Assembly (NCBI GenBank): GCA_934229395.1
Contig: CAKQDL010000029.1
Span: 1-23,278, forward strand
DNA from: an uncultured Peptococcaceae bacterium
Lineage (GTDB): Bacteria > Bacillota > Peptococcia > Peptococcales > Peptococcaceae
DNA length: 23,278 nt
Direction: 5' to 3'
Below the pieces are notes generated by a model. That model was not told where the DNA came from. It saw nothing but the letters and a program-made list of their open reading frames with translations, and ran no database searches. Shown here piece by piece: positions 1-7,594 of this stretch. A program made the translations under genes and the position numbers. Position 1 is the stretch's first letter. Each line of letters starts with the position of its first letter.

Positions 1-38
1 ATAAGGGAGAGAGATTCGTGCGAATCTCTCTCCCTTAT
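1..38. terminator. Perfect hairpin, probable bidirectional terminator
   Basis: Positions 1-18 are the exact reverse complement of 21-38, giving a 17-18 bp stem with a tiny loop. On the plus strand it is followed by TTATTTATTT, a moderate U-tract. It lies about 90 bp beyond the stop of the minus-strand citrate synthase gene and could also end a plus-strand gene lying left of the window. The sequence left of position 1 is not visible, so the U-tract on the minus side cannot be judged. Confidence 0.6.
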
Positions 39-43
39 TTATT

Positions 44-118
44 TGAGGTTGTCTATTTTCCGACAGCCCCTTCTTTTATTTATTCAATTGAGGCTGTATG
101 TCTATTTCCCACTCATCC
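44..118. repeat. Two copies of a dispersed intergenic repeat
   Basis: Two related units lie in the same orientation at about 44-70 and 88-118 (plus strand). They share TTGAGG, then GTCTATTT(T/C)C, then CCCC. The second unit contains AGGCTGTATGTCTATTTCCC, which recurs with one mismatch on the minus strand at 17917-17936. Both sites lie just past the 3' end of a minus-strand gene. No coding role is seen. The consensus seems to be GTCGGnAAATrGACA, often followed by TACAGCC (written on the minus strand here). Function is unknown. Confidence 0.6.
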
Positions 119-126
119 CCTTTGGT

Positions 127-1527
127 TTAATCCTTGAGTTTGGCTGGTGGGAAGAGGGTGCTTTGGCGGCGGGAGCGGGAGATGTATGGCTTCTTTTCGG
201 CCACGCCGCGGTAGGCTGGACGGATGATTTTGTTGTTTTCCGAAAGTTCTTCGAGGCGATGAGCGCACCAACCGCTGATACGGGCAATGGCAAAGAGCGG
301 CGTGTAGAGCTCTTCTGGAATGTTGAGCATATCGTAAATAAAGCCGCTGTAAAAATCGACGTTGGCACAAACGCCTTTGTAGATTTTTTTGCGTTCGCTG
401 ATGAGGTCGCTGGCCAGGCGTTCCACAGTGAGGTAGAGGTTACATTCGTCCTCGCGGCCCTTTTCGATGGAAAGCTTACGCATAAATTCGCGCAGCACTG
501 TGGCGCGCGGGTCACTCACCGAATAAACGGCGTGGCCCATGCCATAGATGAGACCAGACTTGTCGAAGCCCTTTTTGTCGAGGAGGGTGCTGAGGTAGCG
601 CTTGAGCTCTTCTTCATCGGTCCAATCCTTCACATGGGCCTTGAGGTCTTCAAACATATGGCGCACTTTGATGTTGGCCCCGCCGTGCTTTGGCCCCTTG
701 AGGGAGCAGAGGGCAGCAGCAATGGCCGAATAGGTGTCGGTGCCGGCAGAGGAGACCACGCGGGTGGTAAAGGCCGAGTTGTTGCCACCGCCGTGGTCGG
801 CGTGAACAATCAGGCAGAGGTCGAGCATACGCGCCTCAAGCTCTGTATAGGAGCGGTCGGGACGAATCATATAAAGGATGGTTTCGGCATGGGAAAGACC
901 GTGTGGTGGATCGTGGAGCACCAAGGAATTGCCGTTGTGATAATGGTTGTACACACAGTAGCAATAGGAGGCAATCACAGGGAAGCTGGCAATGAGCTGC
1001 AAGCTTTGACGCATCACATTGGTGAGGGAGGTATCGTCGGCATGGTCATCGTAGGTGTAGAGGGTGAGCACAGAGCGCGCGAGGCCATTCATCACGTCGT
1101 TGGTTGGGGCCTCCATAATAATATCGCGCACAAAGCCGTCTGGGAGCGTGCGGTGATAATCGAGCTCCTGAGAGAAGAAACGCAAGCGGCTGGCGCTAGG
1201 CAGCTCGCCAGTGAGGAAGAGGTAGGTGATTTCCTCAAAACCGTAGCGTTTTTCCTCAATAACGCCGCGCACCAAATCCTGCACATCGTAGCCGCGGTAG
1301 TAGAGATGGCCCTCGCAAGGCACACTCTTGCCATTAACCGTTTCGTATCCCTGTACGTCGGCCACTTGGGTGATGCCAGCCATAACACCATGGCCATTGA
1401 TGTCGCGCAGACCGCGCTTGACATCGTATTTTTTATAAAGCTCAGGGTCAATGGTAGAATTACGCTGTAAGCGGCGGGTCATGATGTTGATGGCTGGCGT
1501 AATACGACTAAAATTCTGCTTTTCCAT
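127..1527 (-). CDS. gltA: Citrate synthase (citrate/2-methylcitrate synthase family)
   Basis: The 466-aa product condenses oxaloacetate with acetyl-CoA to give citrate, the entry to 2-oxoglutarate and glutamate. Family hallmarks are visible: HADHGGGNNS (His245), GPKHGGAN at about 278-285, GMGHAVYSVSDPRA (His332) and NVDFYSG (Asp391), together supplying the His-His-Asp catalytic set. The last His motif reads GHAVY rather than the GHRVY of E. coli GltA. The length and the N-terminal extension of about 40 residues fit the longer Bacillota forms rather than archetypal GltA. The ATG at 1527 follows GAAAGGA with 10-nt spacing. It is divergent from murA. A 2-methylcitrate synthase activity cannot be excluded by sequence, but no prp genes are adjacent. 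Note that gltA also names a glutamate synthase subunit in some species. Confidence 0.93.
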   Translation of the reverse strand: MEKQNFSRITPAINIMTRRLQRNSTIDPELYKKYDVKRGLRDINGHGVMAGITQVADVQGYETVNGKSVPCEGHLYYRGYDVQDLVRGVIEEKRYGFEEITYLFLTGELPSASRLRFFSQELDYHRTLPDGFVRDIIMEAPTNDVMNGLARSVLTLYTYDDHADDTSLTNVMRQSLQLIASFPVIASYCYCVYNHYHNGNSLVLHDPPHGLSHAETILYMIRPDRSYTELEARMLDLCLIVHADHGGGNNSAFTTRVVSSAGTDTYSAIAAALCSLKGPKHGGANIKVRHMFEDLKAHVKDWTDEEELKRYLSTLLDKKGFDKSGLIYGMGHAVYSVSDPRATVLREFMRKLSIEKGREDECNLYLTVERLASDLISERKKIYKGVCANVDFYSGFIYDMLNIPEELYTPLFAIARISGWCAHRLEELSENNKIIRPAYRGVAEKKPYISRSRRQSTLFPPAKLKD

Positions 1528-1582
1528 GCATTCACAATCCTTTCAAGGTTTAATACGGTAAAATGGGTGATTAACTTATTGT

Positions 1583-1612
1583 AACATAATGAATATTAAG
1601 AAATCTAGTCAA
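1583..1612 (-). promoter_or_regulatory. Probable promoter of citrate synthase gene
   Basis: On the minus strand TTGACT (1607-1612) lies 18 nt before TATGTT (1583-1588). A TACAAT overlaps just downstream (1578-1583) but would pair with a poor -35. It lies back to back with the murA promoter. The exact -10 is uncertain. Confidence 0.45.
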
Positions 1613-1643
1613 AGAGCTATTGGATTAGAAACAATAGAAGTGA

Positions 1644-1672
1644 TTGACCTACTATGGTGAATGGGTTACAAT
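1644..1672 (+). promoter_or_regulatory. murA promoter
   Basis: TTGACC (1644-1649) and TACAAT (1667-1672) are separated by exactly 17 nt, a near-consensus sigma-A promoter. Transcription should start near 1679, which rules out translation starts upstream of that point and sets the 5' limit of murA. Confidence 0.75.
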
Positions 1673-1690
1673 AAATGTATTGCAAATACA

Positions 1691-1724
1691 AGGAGGTGAC
1701 GTCGGCTCCGACCGAGAAGAATTG
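1691..1724 (+). promoter_or_regulatory. Unusual murA ribosome binding site: SD, hairpin, TTG
   Basis: AGGAGGTGA (1691-1699) is a near-perfect anti-SD complement, but no in-frame start lies 5-12 nt after it. Between it and TTG 1722 lies GTCGG-CT-CCGAC (1701-1712), a short palindrome that could fold and bring the SD closer to the TTG (about 13 unpaired nt remain). GAGAAG directly before the TTG is a weak, too-close alternative SD. Confidence 0.4.
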
Positions 1725-2999
1725 GATAAAATTATCGTAACTGGCGGTAAAAAGCTGAGCGGGGAGGTTCGCATCAGCGGCGCCAAAAATTCTGTTCTCC
1801 CGATTATCGTTGCTACACTGTTGGCTGAGGGGCGCTGTGTACTGGAAGATGTTCCACGATTGGCCGATGTAAATATTATCAAGGATGTGTTGGTGTCTTT
1901 AGGATCAGACATTTCTTTTACAGAAAACACAATGGTGGCAGACGGTGCATCTGTTAATAAGGTGCAAGCGCCTGTTGAATACATAAAAAAAATGCGTGCT
2001 TCCGTGCTTATCATGGGGCCGCTTTTGGCGCGTTTTGGACGTGCTGTGCTTAGTCTTCCTGGCGGCTGCGCCATTGGTGCAAGACCTATTGATTTACATT
2101 TGAAGGGCCTCGAGGCCTTGGGTGCATCCATTCAAATTCGTGATGACGAAGTGATGGCCGATGTACCTGGTGGACGCCTTAAAGGCGCCAATATTTTCCT
2201 TCGCGTGCCTAGCGTAGGGGCCACCGAAAACCTCATGATGGCTGCAAGCCTTGCAGAGGGTGTGACCACCATTGAAAACGCCGCCGAAGAGCCAGAAATC
2301 GTCGACTTGGCCAATTTCCTCAACGAAATGGGCGCCAAGGTGCGCGGCGCTGGCACTGGTACCATTCGCATCACAGGCGTGGAGCATTTGCATGGGGCCA
2401 AGCACACCATCATTCCAGACCGCATTGAAGCAGGCAGCTACCTTCTTGCTGGGGCCATCACTGGCTCAACGGTACGTGTTACCAATTGCATTGCCGATCA
2501 TTTGCGTCCGGTACTCGAAAAAATCGAAGAAAGCGGCGTGCGTGTTGAAATCGACGACACAGCGCATACCGTCACCGTTCACGGCAGCGAAAACAAAATT
2601 CGCCCAGTGGACATCAAGACCCTGCCTTATCCGGGCTTCCCTACCGATATGCAAAGCCAATTTATGGCTTATTTGACCTTGGCCGAGGGCAATTGCCAGG
2701 TCACAGAAACCATTTTTGAAAACCGTTTTATGCACGTAGACGAGCTGCGTAAGCTAGGCGCAAACATCCAAACAGAAGGCCGCACAGCCTTTGTTACAGG
2801 CGTTAAAAAGCTTTACGGTGCCGATGTACGTGCCACTGACCTTCGCGCAGGCGCAGCCCTCATTATTGCAGCTTTGGCCGCTGAAGGCGAAACCACCATT
2901 CGCGATCTCTATCACCTAGACCGTGGCTACGAAGATCTTATTGGTAAGTTCCAAAGCCTAGGGGCACAGATTGTGCGTGTGAACGACGACGAAGTTTAA
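1722..2999 (+). CDS. murA: UDP-N-acetylglucosamine 1-carboxyvinyltransferase (MurA)
   Basis: This enzyme transfers enolpyruvate from PEP to UDP-GlcNAc, the first committed step of peptidoglycan synthesis, in the cytoplasm. From TTG 1722 the product is 425 aa, the usual MurA length, and begins with the typical DKIIVTGG. Other marks are the substrate-binding Lys-Asn in SGAKN (Lys22, Asn23), the PEP-reactive Cys116 in LPGGCAIGARPIDLH (the fosfomycin target), and the C-terminal LRAGAALIIAALAAEG with a final Arg-Gly-Tyr loop. The reading frame is open upstream to 1644, but that lies inside the promoter. A consensus-quality SD (AGGAGGTGA, 1691-1699) sits 25 nt from the TTG with a small hairpin (1701-1712) between, so the start is the main uncertainty. 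A terminator follows the gene. Confidence 0.93.
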   Translation: MDKIIVTGGKKLSGEVRISGAKNSVLPIIVATLLAEGRCVLEDVPRLADVNIIKDVLVSLGSDISFTENTMVADGASVNKVQAPVEYIKKMRASVLIMGPLLARFGRAVLSLPGGCAIGARPIDLHLKGLEALGASIQIRDDEVMADVPGGRLKGANIFLRVPSVGATENLMMAASLAEGVTTIENAAEEPEIVDLANFLNEMGAKVRGAGTGTIRITGVEHLHGAKHTIIPDRIEAGSYLLAGAITGSTVRVTNCIADHLRPVLEKIEESGVRVEIDDTAHTVTVHGSENKIRPVDIKTLPYPGFPTDMQSQFMAYLTLAEGNCQVTETIFENRFMHVDELRKLGANIQTEGRTAFVTGVKKLYGADVRATDLRAGAALIIAALAAEGETTIRDLYHLDRGYEDLIGKFQSLGAQIVRVNDDEV

Positions 3000-3004
3000 A
3001 AAGT

Positions 3005-3038
3005 GCGAGAGGCCTTTTTGAGGTGCTCTCGCTTTTTT
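3005..3038 (+). terminator. murA terminator
   Basis: GCGAGAG (3005-3011) pairs with CTCTCGC (3026-3032), with an inner CCT/AGG extension, followed at once by TTTTTT. It begins 6 nt after the murA stop. Confidence 0.85.
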
Positions 3039-3039
3039 C

Positions 3040-3068
3040 TTGCGCTTTTTTGCGCCCTTCTTTACAAT
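3040..3068 (+). promoter_or_regulatory. Promoter of the BioD-like gene
   Basis: TTGCGC (3040-3045) and TACAAT (3063-3068) are spaced 17 nt, just after the murA terminator. The SD AAAGGA (3086-3091) and ATG 3101 follow. The -35 is a 4/6 match, so strength may be moderate. Confidence 0.55.
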
Positions 3069-3100
3069 AAATACATCAACCAACGAAAGGATGAATCATC

Positions 3101-3742
3101 ATGGGCAAGGGCATTTATTTGGCAAATGCTGGCGGCGATATGGCTGCTGCCGCAGGTGGGATGGCAAAAAGCCTCAATGGCGAAGGCTACGAGGTGGGGT
3201 TTTATGCACCCCTTGTATGGGGGTGCGACAATGTTTTAGAAAGTGCTGTAGGACTAGCACGCGAGGCGGCGGGTCTTGCGCAGGACGCGTCTTCCTTGGC
3301 GAGCTATTTTTATCCAGCCACCACGCCAATCAGCGAGCAGGCTGTAGAGTTGCAACAAGGGGTCGACGTGGACATCGTAAAAAGTGACTGCGCCATGGTC
3401 CGCCTTATGAAGGACGTGACCATCGTTGTCGGTGCTGCTGCGCCCGCAGAGGTCCTCGTTTATTACAAGGACGGGCGCACTGTGAAGGAAAGCGACCTTA
3501 TTAAGGCCACAGGCGACCTTTGTGTCCTTGTGGTACCATCAGGTGAGGATGCGGCGCACAAAACAGAAACCACCACCCGTGCCCTCGCGGAAGAAGGCGT
3601 GAAGGTCGATGGCGTGATTTTAACAGATTTAGAGGAAGAGGACGTGGTTGTAGAGGCCCTTGTAGCAGCTGCTGCAGCGGCGCCCCTGGTGGCTTGCGTG
3701 AACAAAGCAGGGGTGTATACGGAGAAAACACCGCTTGTTTAA
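3101..3742 (+). CDS. Dethiobiotin synthetase-like protein lacking a P-loop
   Basis: This 213-aa protein follows the layout of the BioD/AAA_26 family (also the N-terminal domain of some phosphate acetyltransferases). It has a first beta-strand and turn (IYLANAGGD, residues 5-13), then a helix, then GYEVGFYAPLVWGCDN at the place of the family's GxxVxGxKPVxxG, and a central FYPATTPISEQA. Later come DVTIVVGAAAP, DLCVLVVPSGED and VKVDGVILTD. The Walker A loop GxxxxGKT is missing: residues 8-19 are ANAGGDMAAAAG, with no Lys-Thr/Ser. It is therefore unlikely to bind ATP in the usual way. No other biotin gene is nearby. The TauE-family permease follows 34 nt later and may be co-transcribed. The fold is inferred from motif order; the function is unknown. 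Confidence 0.6.
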   Translation: MGKGIYLANAGGDMAAAAGGMAKSLNGEGYEVGFYAPLVWGCDNVLESAVGLAREAAGLAQDASSLASYFYPATTPISEQAVELQQGVDVDIVKSDCAMVRLMKDVTIVVGAAAPAEVLVYYKDGRTVKESDLIKATGDLCVLVVPSGEDAAHKTETTTRALAEEGVKVDGVILTDLEEEDVVVEALVAAAAAAPLVACVNKAGVYTEKTPLV

Positions 3743-3776
3743 GAAATAAAAGGGAATTGGAGCGTTACATTTTTTT

Positions 3777-4529
3777 ATGGAGATTATGGATTTTTTGATT
3801 GTTTGTCCGCTTGTGTTTTTGGCCGGCTTTGTCGATGCCGTGGCAGGCGGTGGCGGGCTCATTTCGGTGCCCGCCTATCTTTTTGCAGGGCTGCCGGTGC
3901 ACAACGCCATTGCCACCAACAAACTCAGCTCAGGCATGGGCACAGCCTTGGCCACCTACCGTTTCGCCAGAAACGGCTATATTGTTTGGAAGCGCGCCGC
4001 CTTTTGCGTTGTTTGCGCCATTTTGGGCGGCAGTCTCGGGGCCCATATTGCCCTTTTGATATCGGACCGCATTTTTAAAATCATCATGCTCGTGATTTTG
4101 CCGCCCATCGCCCTTTATGTGATGCGCTCAAAGGCCTTCGATAGCCAAAAGGCGCCCCTTGATCCGCGCCTGGCTACATCAATCAGCATGGTCGTGGCCT
4201 TTGTGATTGGCACCTACGACGGCTTCTATGGCCCAGGCACAGGCACCTTTCTGATTTTGCTCTTAACAAGCGTGGCCCATCTCAAGCTCAGCGACGCCAA
4301 CGGCATTGCCAAGGTCATTAACCTCACCACCAACCTCTCGTCTTTGGTGGTCTATCTCTTAAACGGCAAGGTCCTCATAATTTTGGGCCTCACGGCTGGC
4401 TGCTTCAGCCTCGCCGGCAACTACCTCGGCACCCGCCTCTTTGAGGCAAAAGGCGCCAAGTCGGTCAAGCCAATCATGATAGCGGTGCTCGTACTCTTCT
4501 ATATTAAAATTCTAACCGAGCTTTTTTAG
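3777..4529 (+). CDS. TauE/SafE-family membrane permease
   Basis: This 250-aa hydrophobic protein has about seven or eight membrane segments. The first carries the family signature FLAGFVDAVAGGGGLISVPA (about residues 17-36), and the second half repeats it with FVIGTYDGFYGPGTG, the two-repeat plan of TauE/SafE (DUF81) transporters. Members export sulfite, sulfoacetate or other small organosulfur or carboxylic anions; the substrate here cannot be read from sequence. The start is uncertain: ATG 3777 has only a distant GGAG (3759-3762), and ATG 3786 lies in frame. It is placed between the BioD-like gene and a strong terminator, so the two probably form a small operon. Proximity to cysE is only suggestive of sulfur metabolism. 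Confidence 0.85.
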   Translation: MEIMDFLIVCPLVFLAGFVDAVAGGGGLISVPAYLFAGLPVHNAIATNKLSSGMGTALATYRFARNGYIVWKRAAFCVVCAILGGSLGAHIALLISDRIFKIIMLVILPPIALYVMRSKAFDSQKAPLDPRLATSISMVVAFVIGTYDGFYGPGTGTFLILLLTSVAHLKLSDANGIAKVINLTTNLSSLVVYLLNGKVLIILGLTAGCFSLAGNYLGTRLFEAKGAKSVKPIMIAVLVLFYIKILTELF

Positions 4530-4536
4530 CGAATGG

Positions 4537-4566
4537 CGCAGCGTCTTACGAGGCGCTGCGTTTTTT
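4537..4566 (+). terminator. Terminator after TauE-like gene
   Basis: CGCAGCG (4537-4543) pairs with CGCTGCG (4554-4560). The stem extends inward to about 10 bp around a TACG loop (a UNCG-type tetraloop). TTTTTT follows directly. Confidence 0.88.
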
Positions 4567-4622
4567 GCGTGAACGATAGGGAAAATTAATAGCTCGATAA
4601 ATAGGAGCGAGTGGGTTGTATT

Positions 4623-4650
4623 TTGTTTTACAAGGCTTTTATGATATGAT
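4623..4650 (+). promoter_or_regulatory. Probable promoter of the xth-cysE-cysS unit
   Basis: TATGAT (4645-4650) has TTGTTT (4623-4628) 16 nt upstream. Overlapping alternatives (TATGAT at 4640, TTTACA at 4627) make the exact elements uncertain. It follows the terminator at 4537-4566 and precedes xth. Confidence 0.45.
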
Positions 4651-4700
4651 ACTATGGGTAAAAGATAGGTTCAGACCTACAAATGAAAGGAGGCGCTTGC

Positions 4701-5456
4701 ATGAAAGCAATTTCTTGGAACGTCAATGGCTTGCGCGCCGTTGTCGGCAAGGGCTTTGAGGATATTTTTGCATCCTTTGATGCCGACATTGTCGCGCTAC
4801 AGGAAACCAAGCTCCAGCCACATCAGATTGATTTAACGCTAGAAGGGTATGAGCAGTATTATTGTAGCGCCGAAAAGAAGGGCTACTCAGGCACGGCGAT
4901 TTTCACTCGTCTCAAGCCAATGAGTGTGCGCTACGGCTTAGGCATCGAGGAAATGGACAACGAAGGCCGCGTCATTACCATGGATATGGGCGACTACTAC
5001 TTTGTCACCACCTACACGCCAAATGCCCAAAGCGAGCTGGCCAGACTCGACTACCGCATGAAGTGGGACGACGCCTACCGTGCGTATCTGTGTAAGCTTA
5101 AGGAAGAAAAGAGCGTCATTGTCTGTGGCGACCTCAACGTGGCCCACACAGAAATCGACCTCAAAAATCCAAAAACCAACCGCAAAAATGCCGGCTTTAG
5201 CGATGAAGAACGTGGCAAGTTCACAGAGCTCTTAGACGCTGGCTTTATAGATACATGGCGCTATCAGCATCCCGACACCGAGGGCGTGTACTCTTGGTGG
5301 AGCTATCGCTTTAAGGCGAGAGAAAAGAATGCCGGTTGGCGCATCGACTACTTTTTGACGAGTGAGGACCTCAGGGACCGCATAGCATCCACAAACATCC
5401 TAACCGATGTCTTTGGCTCCGACCATTGCCCTGTAGAGCTCGTGCTTCGTGATTAG
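4701..5456 (+). CDS. xth: Exodeoxyribonuclease III / AP endonuclease
   Basis: This 251-aa cytoplasmic base-excision repair enzyme of the ExoIII/Exo-endo-phosphatase family cuts DNA 5' to abasic sites and trims 3' ends. The motifs run in the expected order: ISWNVNGLRA (Asn7), ALQETKLQ (metal-binding Glu35), GYSGTAIFTR, VCGDLNVAHTEIDL (catalytic Asp and Asn), GFSDEER, then YSWWSYRFKAREKNAGWRID and GSDHCPVEL with the final Asp-His pair. The frame is open from ATG 4683, but AAAGGAGG (4686-4693) lies inside that extension and is spaced 7 nt from ATG 4701, so 4701 is the start. cysE begins 12 nt after the stop, suggesting one transcript with cysE-cysS. Confidence 0.95.
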   Translation: MKAISWNVNGLRAVVGKGFEDIFASFDADIVALQETKLQPHQIDLTLEGYEQYYCSAEKKGYSGTAIFTRLKPMSVRYGLGIEEMDNEGRVITMDMGDYYFVTTYTPNAQSELARLDYRMKWDDAYRAYLCKLKEEKSVIVCGDLNVAHTEIDLKNPKTNRKNAGFSDEERGKFTELLDAGFIDTWRYQHPDTEGVYSWWSYRFKAREKNAGWRIDYFLTSEDLRDRIASTNILTDVFGSDHCPVELVLRD

Positions 5457-5468
5457 AAGGGGAAAAAC

Positions 5469-6131
5469 ATGAAATTTATCGACCGATTTAATCGTGACAT
5501 TGAATGTGTTTTTGAGCGTGACCCAGCGGCCACCTCAAAGCTAGAAGTGGTGCTCAACTATCCAGGGCTCCATGCCATTTGGGCCCACCGCATCACCCAC
5601 CGCTTGTACAAACGCAATATGCGCGTTTTGGCGCGCTTGCTTTCTCAGATTGCGCGCTTTTTCACCCAGGTGGAAATCCACCCAGGGGCGCAGCTTGGCG
5701 AGGGGCTCTTTATTGACCACGGCTGCGGCATCGTGATTGGCGAAACAGCCATTTTGGGCGACAACGTGACCCTTTACCAAGGCGTGACCCTAGGCGGTAC
5801 CGGCAAGGAAAGCGGCAAGCGCCACCCAACTTTGGGCAACAACGTGATGGTATCCAGTGGGGCGAAGGTTTTGGGCAACATCAACATTGGCGACAACGTT
5901 AAAATTGGCGCCGGCTCTGTTGTCCTAAAAGACGTACCAGCCAACAGTACTGTTGTTGGTATTCCAGGGAAGGTGGTTGTGCAGGATGGCCTGCGCGTGC
6001 AGCCAGATGCCCATCATGTCGATTTGAACCACAACGCCCTCCCAGACCCAGTTGACGATTGCTTGCAGGTACTAAGCTATCGCGTAGAGGTTTTGGCAGA
6101 GCGTCTAAAGGAATTGGAGGAAAAACTATGA
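5469..6131 (+). CDS. cysE: Serine O-acetyltransferase
   Basis: This enzyme acetylates L-serine with acetyl-CoA to give O-acetylserine, the carbon skeleton for cysteine. The 220-aa product has the short Gram-positive type N-terminal helical region (about 1-65), then a left-handed beta-helix of hexapeptide repeats (about 66-170). Catalytic Asp83-His84 lie in IDHGCGIVIGETA and His119 in GKRHPTLGNN, followed by VGIPGK. The C-terminal tail (about 171-220) ends in a charged helix. SD AGAAGGGG precedes ATG 5469. The stop overlaps the cysS start by 4 nt (ATGA), so the two are translationally coupled, a known cysE-cysS arrangement in Bacillota. Feedback inhibition by cysteine is a family trait not tested here. 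Confidence 0.95.
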   Translation: MKFIDRFNRDIECVFERDPAATSKLEVVLNYPGLHAIWAHRITHRLYKRNMRVLARLLSQIARFFTQVEIHPGAQLGEGLFIDHGCGIVIGETAILGDNVTLYQGVTLGGTGKESGKRHPTLGNNVMVSSGAKVLGNINIGDNVKIGAGSVVLKDVPANSTVVGIPGKVVVQDGLRVQPDAHHVDLNHNALPDPVDDCLQVLSYRVEVLAERLKELEEKL

Positions 6132-7549
6132 GCCAAATTATGATTTATAACACCCTAGAAAAAAAGAAAATGCCTTTCGTTCCTTTGGAAGAAGGCAAGG
6201 TCAAAATGTATGTGTGCGGTCCAACCACCTACAACTACATCCACATTGGTAACGCGCGCCCAATCGTTGTCTTCGACACCGTGCGCCGTTATTTCAAATA
6301 CCTCGGCTACGATGTGACCTTTGTGTCCAACTTTACCGACGTAGACGATAAAATCATCAACCGCGCCAACAAGGAAGGCCAAGACCCAGTGGCTCTCGCT
6401 GCCTACTACATCGACGCTTATTTTGAAGACACCAAGGCTTTAAATGTCATGCCAGCAGACGTGCACCCAAAGGTCAGCGAGCACATCCAAGACATCATCG
6501 ACTTTATCCAAGGCCTTATTGATAAGGGCTACGCTTACGCCCTTGATAATGGCGATGTCTATTACAGCGTGCGCAAGTTCAAAGACTATGGCCAACTCTC
6601 TGGCCGCGACATCAACGATATGCTCAGTGGAGCTCGCGTAGAAGTGGACGAAAAGAAGCAAGATCCACTCGATTTTGCCCTTTGGAAGAGTGCCAAGCCA
6701 GGCGAACCTTATTGGCAAGCACCTTGGGGCAAGGGCCGTCCAGGCTGGCACATTGAATGTTCAGCCATGAGTGAAAAATACCTCGGCGCCACCTTCGACA
6801 TCCACGGCGGCGGTCAAGACCTTATTTTCCCTCACCACGAAAACGAAATCGCTCAAAGCTGCGCCCTTCACGACGCGCCAATGGCACGCTACTGGATGCA
6901 CAACGGCTTCATCACCGTTAACAGCGAAAAGATGAGCAAGTCCGCCGGCAACTTCTTTATGCTCCGCGACGTGCTCGCCAAGTTTGACCCACAAACCGTA
7001 CGCTTCTATCTTCTTAGCGTGCAATACCGTTCCCCACTCGACTTTGACGACGAAAAAATCGCCGTGGCAGGCCGTGGGCTAGAACGTATCCAAAACGCCA
7101 TTCAAGCAGCCACCAAGGCCATGAAGCTTGCTGGCGACCATAAGGATGGCGACAGCGAAGCGCTCATGGCATCAGCAGCAAAGGCCAAGAATGATTTTGA
7201 AGACGCCATGAACGACGATTTCAACACCGCCCTCGCCATTTCTGTGCTCTTTGAGCTTGTTAAAGACATCAACATCTACCTCAAAAAGGATGCCTTCGAC
7301 GCCGAAGCCTTAGCCACCGCCCAAAAGGTTACTGTGGACCTTGCTGGCGTTATGGGTATTGAGCTCGCACAAGCCGAAGAAGCCGACGACAACCTCGCCG
7401 ATGCCTTGATGGATCTCATCATCAACATCCGCAAGGATGCGCGCGCCAACAAAAACTTCCAGCTCGCCGACCAAATCCGCGATGGCCTAACAGCCATTGG
7501 CATTACCCTAGAAGATGGCAAAGCCGGCACCACCTGGAGCAAAAACTAA
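6128..7549 (+). CDS. cysS: Cysteinyl-tRNA synthetase
   Basis: This class I synthetase charges tRNA-Cys. The 473-aa product has the N-terminal MYVCGPTTYNYIHIGNARP (zinc ligand Cys30, HIGH-type HIGN at 39-42). GWHIECSAMS gives Cys211 and FPHHENEIAQS gives His236 and Glu240 as the other zinc ligands. KMSKS is at 268-272. The C-terminal half (about 310-473) is the helical DALR and tRNA-binding part. ATG 6128 overlaps the cysE stop and is preceded by TTGGAGGAAAA; the frame is open upstream to 6059, but that lies inside cysE and has no SD. A strong terminator follows at 7556, so the xth-cysE-cysS unit ends here. Length is normal for the family. Confidence 0.97.
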   Translation: MSQIMIYNTLEKKKMPFVPLEEGKVKMYVCGPTTYNYIHIGNARPIVVFDTVRRYFKYLGYDVTFVSNFTDVDDKIINRANKEGQDPVALAAYYIDAYFEDTKALNVMPADVHPKVSEHIQDIIDFIQGLIDKGYAYALDNGDVYYSVRKFKDYGQLSGRDINDMLSGARVEVDEKKQDPLDFALWKSAKPGEPYWQAPWGKGRPGWHIECSAMSEKYLGATFDIHGGGQDLIFPHHENEIAQSCALHDAPMARYWMHNGFITVNSEKMSKSAGNFFMLRDVLAKFDPQTVRFYLLSVQYRSPLDFDDEKIAVAGRGLERIQNAIQAATKAMKLAGDHKDGDSEALMASAAKAKNDFEDAMNDDFNTALAISVLFELVKDINIYLKKDAFDAEALATAQKVTVDLAGVMGIELAQAEEADDNLADALMDLIINIRKDARANKNFQLADQIRDGLTAIGITLEDGKAGTTWSKN

Positions 7550-7555
7550 AACACC

Positions 7556-7594
7556 AAGGCAGCACCAAGCGCTCAAGCTTGTGCTGCCTTTTTT
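7556..7594 (+). terminator. cysS terminator
   Basis: AAGGCAGCACCAAGC (7556-7570) pairs with GCTTGTGCTGCCTT (7577-7590) with one bulged C, followed by a T-run (7589-7594). The stem of about 14 bp makes this a strong intrinsic terminator. Confidence 0.92.

Noticed and set aside
43..1470. Long open frame on the plus strand (475 codons)
   Set aside because: It lies wholly antisense to the citrate synthase gene, starts within a repeat and shows no family motif; it is a composition shadow.
1619..1635. TATTG...CAATA inverted repeat between the divergent citrate synthase and murA promoters
   Set aside because: Only 5-bp arms in AT-rich sequence; easily chance.
3003..3387. Two plus-strand frames overlapping the start of the BioD-like gene
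   Set aside because: They cross the murA terminator and the promoter and encode low-quality, cysteine/arginine-rich sequence.
6059..6127. Upstream in-frame start for cysS
   Set aside because: Lies within cysE, has no SD, and adds residues not found in the family; ATG 6128 has a strong SD.
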